A DNA stretch of 64,000 nucleotides, taken from assembly GCA_037718865.1 (NCBI GenBank), contig JBBJMP010000010.1, positions 124,001 to 188,000 of the forward strand, in the 5' to 3' direction. A program made the translations under genes and the position numbers. The notes under the pieces were generated by a model. It had not been told where the DNA came from. It made no database searches and saw only the letters and a list, made by a program, of their open reading frames with translations. Below are positions 28,017 to 37,110 of this stretch, in pieces (position 1 is the first letter of the stretch; each line of letters begins with the position of its first letter). The stretch is from JADCRZ01 sp037718865 (GTDB lineage Bacteria > Bacteroidota > Bacteroidia > Chitinophagales > Chitinophagaceae).

Positions 28017-29213
28017 CTACCTATAATGGCTTTTAAACCGGTTTCTCCCCTTGTTAAATTTCCTGGGAGCGTAATGTGGCGTATCTCCCAAATGTTCGGG
28101 TAAAATAGCCTTTGGAACCGGGTTACCTAACAACTCTTCTATGGCCATAAACTTATTCTGCTCTTTTTCGCCTACGAATGTATAGGCCATGCCATCGGTT
28201 TCTGCTCTTGCTGTACGGCCAATGCGATGAATATAGTCTTCTCCATCGTGCGGAACATCATAGTTAATAACCAAGTCAATGTCCTCAATGTCAATTCCCC
28301 TCGAAAGGATGTCGGTGGCAACCAGTATCTTTAATCTTCTGCTCTTGAAATCCAGCAACACCTGTTCTCTCGCTGATTGGTCAAGGTCAGAATGAATTTC
28401 TTCTATCGATAAACCCGAGCGCTTTAATTCATTACTTAACTGCTTTACGTTGTTTTTCCTGGAACAAAATATTAATACTGATTTAAAATTTTTTTGTTTA
28501 AGCAGGTATTTCACGAGCTCGATTTTCTGCGTATCGTATACAATAAAGGCAAGCTGAACAATTTTTTCAGGCGGTTTAGATAGGGATATATTGACTTCTT
28601 CCGGCTGAAACAGTATTTTTCTGGCTAATTCGCGGATCTTTGGCGGCATCGTAGCGGAAAAAAGCAGGTTTTGCCTTTTGGCGGGTAGAAACGATATGAT
28701 CTTCATAATGTCTTCGTAAAATCCCATGTCCAACATACGGTCTGCCTCATCAAGCACCAGGTATTGAAGCCCTTTTATCCTAACATAACCCTGGTTAAGG
28801 TGGCTGATCATCCTTCCTGGAGTACATACTACAATATCGGCCCCGGAAGACAGCGCCTTTTTTTCAGTCGAAAATGATTCGCCATCGCCTCCTCCATAGA
28901 CGGCTATTGAACTGATAGGAGTAAAATAAGAAAGCCCTTCCAGGTTTTGGGCGATCTGAATGGCAAGTTCCCGGGTAGGAACAATTACCAGGGCATTAAT
29001 ATGATCATCCTGCTTTGCAGTAATTATCTTATGAATAAGCGGCAACAGATAGGCTGCAGTTTTACCGGTTCCGGTTTGTGCGGAGGCAATAAGGTCTTTG
29101 CCTGCCAGGATTAATGGAATCACCTTTTGTTGTACCGGGGTAGCGATTTCGTAATTTACAGCCTCAATACCTACCATTAAAGACTCATCAAGGCCAAATT
29201 CGTTAAAGTTCAA
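28017..29213 (-). CDS. DEAD-box RNA helicase, RhlE-like
   Basis: All core motifs are present: Q motif (NYEIATPVQQKVIP), AQTGTGKTAAYLLPL, PTRELAIQ, GGGDGES region, TPGRMI, DEADRMLDMGF, SATMP, then VATDILSRGIDIEDIDLVINYD and HRIGRTAR. The C-terminal tail is short and basic (APRKFNKGRNRFKSHYR), which would bind RNA. The frame is open to 29303. The TTG at 29213 gives the family N-terminus NFNEFGLDESL, whereas an ATG at 29288 would add 25 unsupported residues. Confidence 0.9.
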   Translation of the reverse strand: MNFNEFGLDESLMVGIEAVNYEIATPVQQKVIPLILAGKDLIASAQTGTGKTAAYLLPLIHKIITAKQDDHINALVIVPTRELAIQIAQNLEGLSYFTPISSIAVYGGGDGESFSTEKKALSSGADIVVCTPGRMISHLNQGYVRIKGLQYLVLDEADRMLDMGFYEDIMKIISFLPAKRQNLLFSATMPPKIRELARKILFQPEEVNISLSKPPEKIVQLAFIVYDTQKIELVKYLLKQKNFKSVLIFCSRKNNVKQLSNELKRSGLSIEEIHSDLDQSAREQVLLDFKSRRLKILVATDILSRGIDIEDIDLVINYDVPHDGEDYIHRIGRTARAETDGMAYTFVGEKEQNKFMAIEELLGNPVPKAILPEHLGDTPHYAPRKFNKGRNRFKSHYR

Positions 29214-29381
29214 AACGGGTATTAAATTAAATATTTTTAATAAGGTAAATATAAGCTTAATTCGCCAATAAGCTTTAGCATAAGTCATTTGGGCAAAGGA
29301 CAATCCTCTAAATCTATTATTTCGCCTGGTTGATTGGCGAATTTGCAGGATACTTAATCATGTAGCCTTACATGCTATTAA

Positions 29382-29389
29382 TATCTTTG
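29382..29389 (+). promoter_or_regulatory. Bacteroidota -7 box upstream of the Fpg/Nei-like gene
   Basis: TATCTTTG matches TAnnTTTG. Its distance to the two in-frame ATGs (29400 and 29412) is short, so the transcript leader would be only a few bases with the first and about 15 with the second. Confidence 0.4.
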
Positions 29390-29411
29390 CCATATACTAA
29401 TGCTGACTATT

Positions 29412-30137
29412 ATGGAAGGTCCCTCCATTGTGATTCTGCGAGAACAGGCACAGCCTTTTGAAGGAAAGCCGGTATTAAGGGTTCAAGGTAATTCAAAGAT
29501 AGACCAGCAAAGAATATCTAATCAGCATGTAATGAAATTTAAGAGCTGGGGTAAACATTTCCTGATAGGCTTTTCGGGGTTTTATTTAAGAGTTCATTTT
29601 CTTATGTTTGGCAGTTACCGCATTAACGAAACAAAGCAGGCAACACCCCGGTTAAGTCTTCAATTTGATAACGGGGAGATTAATCTTTATAGTTGTGGTC
29701 TTAAGTTGGTAGATGAGGAAATGGATAAAGGTTATGACTGGGATGTTGATGTGTTATCAGAAACATGGAAGCCGTTAAAGGCGAAGAAGGCGCTACAAAA
29801 GAATGCATCTACTATGGTTTGCGATGCGCTTCTGGATCAGGATATATTCGCCGGAGTAGGCAATATTATTAAAAATGAAGTCTTATATCGCATTAAGGTT
29901 CACCCTGAAACAAAAATAGAATCTTTACCTCCTGCGAAACTCAATGCTTTGATCAGGGAAGCACGTAATTACAGTTTCGATTTCTACCATTGGAAAAAGA
30001 AATTCGAATTGAAAAAACACTGGCTTATTTACAACAAAAAAAAATGTCTTAGCTGTAAACTACCTGTGCACAAAATATACAGCGGGAATCTAAAAAGGCG
30101 AAGTTTCGTTTGCAATGCCTGCCAGCGGTTATACTAG
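29412..30137 (+). CDS. Fpg/Nei family DNA glycosylase-like protein without Pro2
   Basis: Oxidised-base repair family, 241 residues. The C-terminal zinc finger is intact (CLSCKLPVHKIYSG then FVCNACQRLY) and the helix-two-turn-helix region has LLDQDIFAGVGNIIKNEVLY. The N-terminus reads MEGPSIVILREQ where the family has MPEGP; the nucleophilic Pro2 is absent whether the ATG at 29400 or 29412 is used. The enzyme may therefore be glycosylase-dead, use another nucleophile, or be a DNA-binding variant. Confidence 0.78.
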   Translation: MEGPSIVILREQAQPFEGKPVLRVQGNSKIDQQRISNQHVMKFKSWGKHFLIGFSGFYLRVHFLMFGSYRINETKQATPRLSLQFDNGEINLYSCGLKLVDEEMDKGYDWDVDVLSETWKPLKAKKALQKNASTMVCDALLDQDIFAGVGNIIKNEVLYRIKVHPETKIESLPPAKLNALIREARNYSFDFYHWKKKFELKKHWLIYNKKKCLSCKLPVHKIYSGNLKRRSFVCNACQRLY

Positions 30138-30481
30138 ACGTTTACTTCTTCTACTACCTTAGGCTGAGGAGTGCAGTTTTTTATGCTTAATTGAAATTTA
30201 GTATTAAATTCCAGTTGATAGTTATTCTCGCCTAAAAGGCTTTTCATTATACCATCCTGCTGTAACACGGCCGCCAGATCAAGTGCGAGGGGTGAACCGC
30301 TGATCACATTTGTTACCCGGCCCTTCGTATATTCAATGGTAAATTTATATCCTGCTTTCCGGCCGCTGCCTGCCTTTTCGAAATCAGTACGGTTTAAATC
30401 CAGCATTTGGTCTCCTGAAACGGATCTTTTGAGAAGGATTTTGATAATGGGCAGATACTTGTTCCAAATATGAGTATACAT
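30134..30481 (-). CDS. Hypothetical protein
   Basis: 115 residues, soluble and mostly beta-like (KAGYKFTIEYTKGRVTNVIS, YQLEFNTKFQLSIKNCTPQP). Its 3' end overlaps the end of the convergent Fpg-like gene by four bases. No known domain is recognised. Confidence 0.6.
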   Translation of the reverse strand: MYTHIWNKYLPIIKILLKRSVSGDQMLDLNRTDFEKAGSGRKAGYKFTIEYTKGRVTNVISGSPLALDLAAVLQQDGIMKSLLGENNYQLEFNTKFQLSIKNCTPQPKVVEEVNV

Positions 30482-30676
30482 TACTAAGTTTTTATGGTTC
30501 TAAATAAGGATATTATGTATTTTGTTCTATCGTAATATGAAAAATTACAAGGAATAGAAGGTTTGAAATATTAGATCTAACCTGCAAAGATGCGAAAATA
30601 AACTGCCAAAAACTAATTATAGCTTCAGAAACAATTAAAATTAATTGAAAGTAACTACCGGAAGGCTTAAGCACCA

Positions 30677-31045
30677 CTATTGCACCTTGTTTCTGCCCAG
30701 ATCATAACCGGGTACGTAATCGTCCGGATCTTCAACCACATCATTGTTATTTTCCGTGTCATTATTCTCAACCATTTTATTATTTTCAGGTTGATTTTCA
30801 TTAATAACCTTGACTGCCTCTTGCTCATCAATTTCTTCCGGTAAATCCTCAATATCAGGACTTTCTTTTAAATACTTCTCAGCTTTTTCTCCTAGAATCG
30901 ATTCGTTATCCTGACCACCTTGATTTGCGGCCCATTCATTTCCCTGGTCGCTGATACTTTCATTCTTTTTAACGTTTACATCGTTATCCAGGTTGGCCTG
31001 ACCTTGATTTAATTCAGGTCTCGAATCTTTTTGATTATCTGCCAT
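30677..31045 (-). CDS. Acidic, low-complexity hypothetical protein
   Basis: 122 residues rich in Asn, Asp, Glu and Gln, with no hydrophobic core and almost certainly disordered. Such proteins in this phylum sit near general-stress genes, but nothing here proves a role. The last segment is DPDDYVPGYDLGRNKVQ. The 195-base gap on the 3' side (30482-30676) is AT-rich with no gene seen. Confidence 0.5.
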   Translation of the reverse strand: MADNQKDSRPELNQGQANLDNDVNVKKNESISDQGNEWAANQGGQDNESILGEKAEKYLKESPDIEDLPEEIDEQEAVKVINENQPENNKMVENNDTENNNDVVEDPDDYVPGYDLGRNKVQ

Positions 31046-31129
31046 TCTCAGAGGATTTAGTGTTTAGCAATGCGGTAATCTGGTTATAGTAATAATTTGG
31101 GTGCCTGCAATCGACCTGCCAACGCGATC

Positions 31130-31324
31130 TCAGCCCGGACCCTGAAGCAGTGCGTCTATTTCGGCCGGTGTTTCCAGAATTTCGATACCCCAATTCTTTG
31201 CAAAGTATAATACTGTTACTACTTTTCCATTATCTGTCTGCTTCGGGTAGTAATAAATGATCTGATTCGCATTTACGTGTACAATAGTGCCAGCAAGGTT
31301 GAGTTTAATAATTACCGGTTTCAT
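31130..31324 (-). CDS. Hypothetical small protein
   Basis: 64 residues beginning MKPVIIKLNLAGTIVHVNAN, with a compact beta pattern (IIYYYPKQ, VVTVLYFAKNWG). It reads like a small single-domain SH3/LytTR-fragment-like fold. No family is recognised. It is upstream of the acidic protein gene on the same strand. Confidence 0.5.
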   Translation of the reverse strand: MKPVIIKLNLAGTIVHVNANQIIYYYPKQTDNGKVVTVLYFAKNWGIEILETPAEIDALLQGPG

Positions 31325-31362
31325 TTTTATATATTTATTTGATAATTGTTTGCCATCATAAT

Positions 31363-31390
31363 AAAAAACCCCGTGTAAACAGGGCTTTAA
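31363..31390 (-). terminator. Probable Rho-independent terminator
   Basis: On the minus strand AAAGCCC, a short loop and GGGGTTTTTT form a stem with one mismatch followed by a T run. It lies about 35 bases past the stop of the 51-residue gene at 31424. Confidence 0.5.
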
Positions 31391-31423
31391 TTGTAGGGCA
31401 GACCTAAAGCAATTTAACGAATA

Positions 31424-31579
31424 CTACTTTCCGCCTTTTGATTTACTTCCACTTTTTCCTCCTTTGCTACTCTGGCTTTTTGAAGAGCCGCTACTTCCGC
31501 TGTTTTGTCCCTTGCTATCGTTATCACTTTTGGTTTTGCTTTGGCTTTTGCTGCCTTGGCTTTTTTGACTGTCTGGCAT
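31424..31579 (-). CDS. Ser/Lys/Gly-rich 51-residue protein
   Basis: A short frame with ATG at 31579 and TAG at 31424. The product is built almost only of Ser, Lys, Gly and Gln, in repeats of the type SKSQSK and GGKSGSKSKGGK. It is strongly basic and surely disordered, resembling small stress or nucleic-acid-binding proteins. A terminator-like hairpin follows. The composition could also reflect a simple-sequence expansion. Confidence 0.5.
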   Translation of the reverse strand: MPDSQKSQGSKSQSKTKSDNDSKGQNSGSSGSSKSQSSKGGKSGSKSKGGK

Positions 31580-31782
31580 AACTTGAAATTTAATTGTTAG
31601 TAATTTATTTCAATATACCAATCTAAAAATTATGCCTGTTCCATTTGATTCATTATCAGGACTTATGATCAAAAAAAGGTACAAATTTTCTGTTAAATGA
31701 TCTGATCCGGATTCTAATTGTTCAACATTGAGGAAATTTCTCCACACTTTGATTATTCTTTTTCATAAAATTCCTTCATTTG

Positions 31783-32079
31783 CTATAAAAGATCCTTTAT
31801 AGACCGGTCAATTTGCGCAATTCTGTCATAATTTAATCTGTAAAAAACAAATTTTCCCTCTCTTTCTGTTTTTACAATCCCTGCTCTTCTCAAAATAGCA
31901 AGGTGCTGAGAAGCTACTGACTGTTCTAATTTTAAACTTTCATAAATGTCTGTAACTGTAAGTTTCGCTTTTTCATCCAACAACTTAAATATTTGCTGTC
32001 TGAGCTGATGGTTTAAAGCACGTAAAATGATAGCTGTTTTCTTTAATAGCAAGAAATCTATTTTAATGCGCTCTTCCAT
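31783..32079 (-). CDS. ArsR-family winged-helix regulator
   Basis: 98 residues. The helix-turn-helix is LTVTDIYESLKLEQSVASQHLAIL written in two parts: LTVTDIYESLKLEQS, then VASQHLAILRRAGIV. The wing follows as REGKFVFYRLN. No cysteine cluster for metal sensing is visible. It stands alone; the divergent side (32080-32308) is AT-rich and probably contains its promoter and operator. The effector is unknown. Confidence 0.82.
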   Translation of the reverse strand: MEERIKIDFLLLKKTAIILRALNHQLRQQIFKLLDEKAKLTVTDIYESLKLEQSVASQHLAILRRAGIVKTEREGKFVFYRLNYDRIAQIDRSIKDLL

Positions 32080-32308
32080 AATATATGATTATATAATCCA
32101 CCGTATAAATTCTATAATAATAAAATTACATTTAATTAATGATCATATAATCTTAATTTATACGGTCTTAACAAGACATTTTTAAAAAATGCTTAAACTA
32201 AAATTTGACTTATTTCGTTAATAATTCCACGTTAATTGGTATACATATTGCATATTTTTGTATGTATGCTTTTTTTATATCTATTTCATTTACAGTTAAT
32301 TCTGCAAT

Positions 32309-32503
32309 ATGTCAGATAATACTACTCATAGGGTTGCTTCAAGTGAAACTGAAATAGATTTCAAAAATATTCAGGATATTATCTACTGGTCCAAAAAATG
32401 GGAAGTCTCTCCGCATCAATTAATGAAAGCATTTACAGAAACGCAGAGCAGCAATGTAAATCGAATCATTGAATATTTAAGAGAGCAGGGCTTTGCCCTT
32501 TAA
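32309..32503 (+). CDS. DUF3606-like small protein
   Basis: 64 residues. The pattern IDFKNIQDIIYWSKKWEVS then HQLMKAFTETQSSNVNRI fits DUF3606, a small helical protein frequent near stress genes. The function is unknown. It is monocistronic with about 120 bases to the next gene. Confidence 0.65.
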   Translation: MSDNTTHRVASSETEIDFKNIQDIIYWSKKWEVSPHQLMKAFTETQSSNVNRIIEYLREQGFAL

Positions 32504-32622
32504 TTACTTACTATTGAACAATGTAAAGTTGCCTCCCCGGACCATTTCCCAAAGAACTAACCTCGCATATTTACACTATATTCACTCTTGAAATATTATC
32601 CGGTCAGGTTAAAAATTAAGTA

Positions 32623-33759
32623 ATGAGTAAATCTTTTATTTCGTTTGTATGCATACTTTGCACGTTAATGACCTATGCACAGAAGCAGTCAGATCGATCA
32701 TATCATTTGCTGATCGGCACCTATACCAACGGTAAAAGTGAAGGCATTTACGTGTATGCTTTTGATTCCCAGACCGGAGAGGCAAAACACGAATTTACAT
32801 ATAAGGGAATATCTAATCCATCCTACCTGGCAATATCGTCCAATAAAAAATATGTATACTCGGTAACAGAGGCAAGTGACAAAAAGGGCTTGGTAAGCGC
32901 TTTTGCCATTGACCCTGTTTCGGGAAGTTTACAATTTCTGAATAGTGAATCTTCCGGCAGCGAAGGTCCCTGTTATGTTTCAGTGGATAAAACGGGCCAG
33001 TTTGTATTCGTCGGTAATTATTCTGGTGGAAGCCTGGCAGCATTATCCGTTCAACCAAATGGCTCTTTGACCCCTCGTCAGCACATTGTTCACCAAGGTG
33101 CCAGTGTCAACAAACAGCGTCAGGACCGGCCGCACGTTCATGCAGTTGTTGTATCGCCTGATAATAATTATGTTGTGGTACCTGATTTGGGGACGGATAG
33201 ATTAGTCATTTACGATTTTAAGCCGGTAAAGACGGGCGAGCCGCTGTCACCGGCCAATCCTGCGTTTACACCCGTGGATCCCGGAAGCGGTCCCAGGCAT
33301 TTTACGTTTCATCCTAACGGCAGATATGCCTATGTAATTCAGGAATTAAGTGGAACAATAACCGCATTTAATTATAGCAAGGGCAGGCTGGCAAAAATCC
33401 AGTCAATTACTATGCTTGAGCCGGATTTTAAAGGCAAAATAGGCGCGGCCGATATCCATGTATCGCCAGACGGAAAATTTCTTTATGGATCCAACAGGGG
33501 TGATGCAAATGATATCGTAATCTACGCTATTAATCCGGGCTCAGGACAATTGACCTTTGCGGGGCGCCAGTCGACCCTTGGCAAAGGTCCAAGAAACTTT
33601 ATGATTGATCCCACGGGTCAATTTTTACTGGTTGCCAACCAAAACAGCGATAACATATTTATCTTTAAAAGGGATAGCAAAACAGGACTTCTTACAGACA
33701 CGGGAAAATCAATTGAAGTAGGTGCACCGGTATGTTTAAAAATGGTGCCCGCAAAGTAA
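32623..33759 (+). CDS. Lactonase family protein (6-phosphogluconolactonase type), exported
   Basis: 378 residues with a signal peptide (FVCILCTLMTYAQKQ). A seven-bladed propeller follows: HLLIGTYTNGKSEGIYVY, then NPSYLAISSNKKYVYSV, GPCYVSVDKTGQFVFVGNY, GPRHFTFHPNGRYAYVI and DIHVSPDGKFLYGSNRG. It matches the Pgl-type lactonase family. Export suggests periplasmic sugar-lactone hydrolysis rather than the pentose phosphate pathway. It lies alone on the plus strand. Confidence 0.87.
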   Translation: MSKSFISFVCILCTLMTYAQKQSDRSYHLLIGTYTNGKSEGIYVYAFDSQTGEAKHEFTYKGISNPSYLAISSNKKYVYSVTEASDKKGLVSAFAIDPVSGSLQFLNSESSGSEGPCYVSVDKTGQFVFVGNYSGGSLAALSVQPNGSLTPRQHIVHQGASVNKQRQDRPHVHAVVVSPDNNYVVVPDLGTDRLVIYDFKPVKTGEPLSPANPAFTPVDPGSGPRHFTFHPNGRYAYVIQELSGTITAFNYSKGRLAKIQSITMLEPDFKGKIGAADIHVSPDGKFLYGSNRGDANDIVIYAINPGSGQLTFAGRQSTLGKGPRNFMIDPTGQFLLVANQNSDNIFIFKRDSKTGLLTDTGKSIEVGAPVCLKMVPAK

Positions 33760-33794
33760 TGTATTGTACTTTAATTGATCTGCACCCTGCTATG

Positions 33795-34343
33795 TTACTT
33801 GAACAAACCCTTGACTTTATCAACAACGCCACCTTCTCCTGAGAACATCGCCTTCAGGTCCTGGAAATCCACATCTCCGTCCCCATCCTTATCAAGTTTA
33901 CCTCCACCGTATTTGTTGAGCAAAGACTGAACGTTAAACCTACTGGTTTTGCCCCCGCTTAACTGGTTAAAAATGTCCTGGATGTTGAAGCTGCTGTCAT
34001 TTGGATCAGCTGTTTTACTGGCTAGCTGGGTCATTGTCTGGGGAACCACTTTACTAGCAACAGACTGGGCTTCCCGGGCGTCCACACCCAAGTTGGTCTG
34101 CAATTGTTGCGCATAGTGAGTAGTCGCTTCCTGTACAACTTCCTGATTTCCGGCAGAACCACCTTTAAAATAGTTTAATACTTCCTTGATCTTTCCCTGG
34201 TTAAGCGCATTTTTTAAGGTAGCGAATATCGAATTGCCGGCCTGACTAATGGCCATTTCATTTTTTTCATTAGGTATGGCTGGATTATTTATCACGGCTT
34301 CGTCGGCATTTTGACGCACGAGATTTTGCAAATTGTCTAGCAT
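33795..34343 (-). CDS. Hypothetical protein with a single EF-hand-like motif
   Basis: 182 residues with no signal peptide. The first 130 residues are helical and Gln/Asn/Ala-rich. Near the C-terminus a calcium-binding loop DKDGDGDVDFQDL matches the EF-hand or dockerin consensus, followed by a Gly-rich end (GEGGVVDKVKGLFK). It resembles DUF937-like cytosolic proteins of Bacteroidota. Calcium binding is a prediction. Confidence 0.6.
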   Translation of the reverse strand: MLDNLQNLVRQNADEAVINNPAIPNEKNEMAISQAGNSIFATLKNALNQGKIKEVLNYFKGGSAGNQEVVQEATTHYAQQLQTNLGVDAREAQSVASKVVPQTMTQLASKTADPNDSSFNIQDIFNQLSGGKTSRFNVQSLLNKYGGGKLDKDGDGDVDFQDLKAMFSGEGGVVDKVKGLFK

Positions 34344-34473
34344 CGCTGAGTAAATTTTGAGTTATGAAATAGTTTGCATGGCGAAAATAGCGAAGTAAGG
34401 GAATAAACCACTAAATTGATTTGTTCAGCTGACGGGTTATCGTTTGGACAATCACCTTAACGGTAGATTATCT

Positions 34474-35292
34474 TTATGGTAATTGGAACGAGGGAGGAAG
34501 TGCAAGAATAGTACCCCAGATCCCATCAGGATGAGGATAGGTCAAATGCAAATCTTTTATTTCTTCCAGGTAAGGAAGCCCCCGCGCTCGGTTAACTTTC
34601 TTTTGGGTTACCCTGTATATTTGATAGTTATACCGTCGAAAAAAGCTTCCTACTTTCTGATCTTGTTCGGGCGTATGTAATTCTATAAAAAAAACCGGTT
34701 TAATTTCGTTGATCAGATCGCCTAGGCCCTCTAAAGCGGCAGATTCAGCTCCTTCGATATCCATTTTAATAAAATCAGGTTTAAGCCTTTTATTTGTTAT
34801 AAAAGTATTTAAGCAGATCAGCGGAACTTTTTTCTCGCTTCCTGATTGCCTTCCTATGCCTACGATGCTTCCTTGCGTGGTAGCTTGACCTAAAAAAAAA
34901 GTGATTTCTCCGTCGTGATCTCCTACTGCTGATTGTACTACCTCAATATTGGTTATATTATTTAACCCGAAATTTTTACGAAGCTCTTCGACATTTTCCG
35001 GCAGGGGTTCAAAAGCAATTACCTTTCCGGACTTCCCAACCAGTTTTGAAAATAACAACGAGTGAATCCCGTTATTTGCCCCAAGGTCAAAAACGGTTTG
35101 TCCAGGTTTGATAAACCGGGCGAATACTTCATGGCTTTCAGGTTCCCATCTCCCCAGGATAGGCGACCAGCCTAAATTGTCTGTAATAACAAATTTCAAA
35201 CCTTGCAAATGACCCCGCTGTATGGTGGCGACCGTTCCGGACGGCCAGATGACCTGCTGCAGACCATGTTTTATTTTAGTTAAAAAACTCAT
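34474..35292 (-). CDS. FkbM family methyltransferase
   Basis: 272 residues. The SAM-binding motif is TVFDLGANNGIHSLLF, then GKVIAFEPLPENVEEL and the post-motif PDFIKMDIEGAESAALEGL typical of FkbM. It is likely an O-methyltransferase acting on glycans or lipids. It lies alone, with no glycan gene cluster nearby, so the acceptor cannot be inferred. Confidence 0.85.
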   Translation of the reverse strand: MSFLTKIKHGLQQVIWPSGTVATIQRGHLQGLKFVITDNLGWSPILGRWEPESHEVFARFIKPGQTVFDLGANNGIHSLLFSKLVGKSGKVIAFEPLPENVEELRKNFGLNNITNIEVVQSAVGDHDGEITFFLGQATTQGSIVGIGRQSGSEKKVPLICLNTFITNKRLKPDFIKMDIEGAESAALEGLGDLINEIKPVFFIELHTPEQDQKVGSFFRRYNYQIYRVTQKKVNRARGLPYLEEIKDLHLTYPHPDGIWGTILALPPSFQLP

Positions 35293-35447
35293 ATTGAAGA
35301 AAGATTATAAAAAGAAGATTTTTATGATTTGGAAAAGATACTGTTTACTAACAATAGCTAAAATTGTTCCGCTTCCGGGTTTTTGTAATAGGGGTAATGC
35401 GGAATAAGGAAGAAAGAAGGGCAAAACGCCGGGTTTCTATATAGTTG

Positions 35448-35669
35448 TCATATATTTTCCCTGTACTTCACGTCCACCTCCAGATCGTTTAAGGGAAGAA
35501 ACATAAATTCTGCGTCCGGCGAAGCATCCTGAAGGACAGCATCCGTAATTCCGGCTTCGCTTTGTGATTCAAAGAGGGTAAAATCCAATGCCTTGGCTGT
35601 AGCAGCCATTTTTTTAATAGCGTCGGCCTTCTGATTGTCATTAAGCTGGTTAAACTGGACGGAATTCAT
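35448..35669 (-). CDS. Hypothetical small protein
   Basis: 73 residues beginning MNSVQFNQLNDNQKADAIKK, helical at first, then an acidic C-terminus (LPLNDLEVDVKYRENI). No family is recognised. The 240 bases on its 5' side lead to the metallopeptidase gene and contain no other gene I accept. Confidence 0.5.
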   Translation of the reverse strand: MNSVQFNQLNDNQKADAIKKMAATAKALDFTLFESQSEAGITDAVLQDASPDAEFMFLPLNDLEVDVKYRENI

Positions 35670-35912
35670 GCGCTAATATAGCAAATAAGCGCTAATAGGA
35701 TCGAACGTTTGAATACTGCTTTACTACCGATTTCCTCTGCGTGCAAAAACCGAAGCCGGGATCCACTTGTCAAAATCGTCGTGTTAAATAGCCAGTTTTT
35801 GTTTTCATTAGCTATTCCGTAGGGGATTGGCTTGTTTATTGTTTTTGAATCAACGGCCAAGTGGTGCCAGCAAAATAAATTGGCCTCACCCTTATAACCC
35901 CAAATAAACTTT

Positions 35913-36806
35913 ATGAAACAACTATTTCTTTTTTTTAGTTTATTCATCTTTCATCTGGCCGACGCCCAAAAAACCAATCAATGCGGAATTATCATTCCCC
36001 CTGCCTCAACCAAATCGAATTTCCAATCTGTATATGAGGCGGGAGAATATATAAACACCATGCTGGATAGTATCAACTGGAGAGAAAATTTTAATATTGA
36101 GGAGCGCAACGGGATAAACAATGCCTATGCAACCATAATCAGAAACCAGCGATATATCATCTATGACAATCATTTCCTTGAAAATCTGGATGGCTACGCA
36201 GGAACCAAGTGGGCATCGATAAGTGTGCTGGCACACGAGATGGGGCACCACTACCGGAACCATATTATCGATACAAGGGGTAGCACACCTCCTAAAGAAA
36301 TTGAAGCCGATTATTTTTCAGGTTATGTAATGGCCAAACTGGGTGCCTCTTTAAATGAGGCCAGGGCGGCTATGGAACAAATAGCTTCTCCGCAGGCGAG
36401 TGCCTCTCATCCTGGTAAACCTGAACGCCTAACCGCTATTGCTCGGGGATGGAACTATGCAAAAGGGGTAGCCAGTGATAACCCGGGAGGAGGTAATACA
36501 ACCACGCCGGCTCCCCAACCTCAGCAAAATCCGCCGCCATCGGCCAATGATGCAAGCTGGATATATCTTTCGCTTTATGGAAATAATGAAATGAATGTTT
36601 ATTTATCAGACGATGGAAAGCAATTTACTGCAGCGCCGTTAAATACAACACAGCCTTTCGTTTTTAAATTCGAGATCTATAATTATGGCTGGATGCGCTT
36701 CAGTGATGATAGCCGTGCAAGGACCTTTAAGCTTACTCACGGTAAGGATTATGCTATAATTTGGAGTCGCCGAACCAATGGGTGGACCGTTATAGAAGTG
36801 CCGTAA
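35913..36806 (+). CDS. Exported zinc metallopeptidase with HExxH, M48-like
   Basis: 297 residues. The signal peptide is QLFLFFSLFIFHLADAQ. The zinc motif LAHEMGHHYRNHI lies at about residues 108-120 with the third ligand glutamate in EIEADYFSGY about 28 residues later, the M48 order. A Pro/Gln-rich linker (about 200-215) is followed by a C-terminal beta domain ending in WTVIEVP. It is the last chromosomal gene before the cassette array. Confidence 0.78.
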   Translation: MKQLFLFFSLFIFHLADAQKTNQCGIIIPPASTKSNFQSVYEAGEYINTMLDSINWRENFNIEERNGINNAYATIIRNQRYIIYDNHFLENLDGYAGTKWASISVLAHEMGHHYRNHIIDTRGSTPPKEIEADYFSGYVMAKLGASLNEARAAMEQIASPQASASHPGKPERLTAIARGWNYAKGVASDNPGGGNTTTPAPQPQQNPPPSANDASWIYLSLYGNNEMNVYLSDDGKQFTAAPLNTTQPFVFKFEIYNYGWMRFSDDSRARTFKLTHGKDYAIIWSRRTNGWTVIEVP

Positions 36807-36931
36807 TTGTCCGTTTGTAGTGTTTGCCTGCTTCCGTGCAGTCGGCTATTCAGTCTTGATCCAACGGCTCTTCTCTCTCTCCCTCATGGAGTTTTACCAT
36901 ACTGCTCCAGGTAATCAATCTTCTTTACCGA

Positions 36932-37015
36932 TCACACGCCTTGAATGTCTTTTGCTAAGTCGTCCAATTGGGTGTCTTTGGATAGTTGGGATTTTATAAA
37001 TTCGATTAGTGTCAT
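36932..37015 (-). pseudogene. Degenerate small gene at the left edge of the array
   Basis: A 27-residue frame (MTLIEFIKSQLSKDTQLDDL, then AKDIQGV) ends at a TGA, but another frame just beyond reads IGKED and YLEQYGKTP, so a longer small helical protein seems to have been broken by indels. It starts 35 bases from the left end of attC A on the minus strand, the same placement as cassette genes, so it may be the decayed terminal cassette. Similarity to YozE-like SAM-fold proteins is weak. Confidence 0.35.
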
Positions 37016-37110
37016 AGTTGAAAATTTAACGGGATGACAATTTGGGTTACACACAACGGTCGAGTATTTGCGTATTCTAGGATATTTAAATTACAAAATT
37101 TTCTTTTAAA

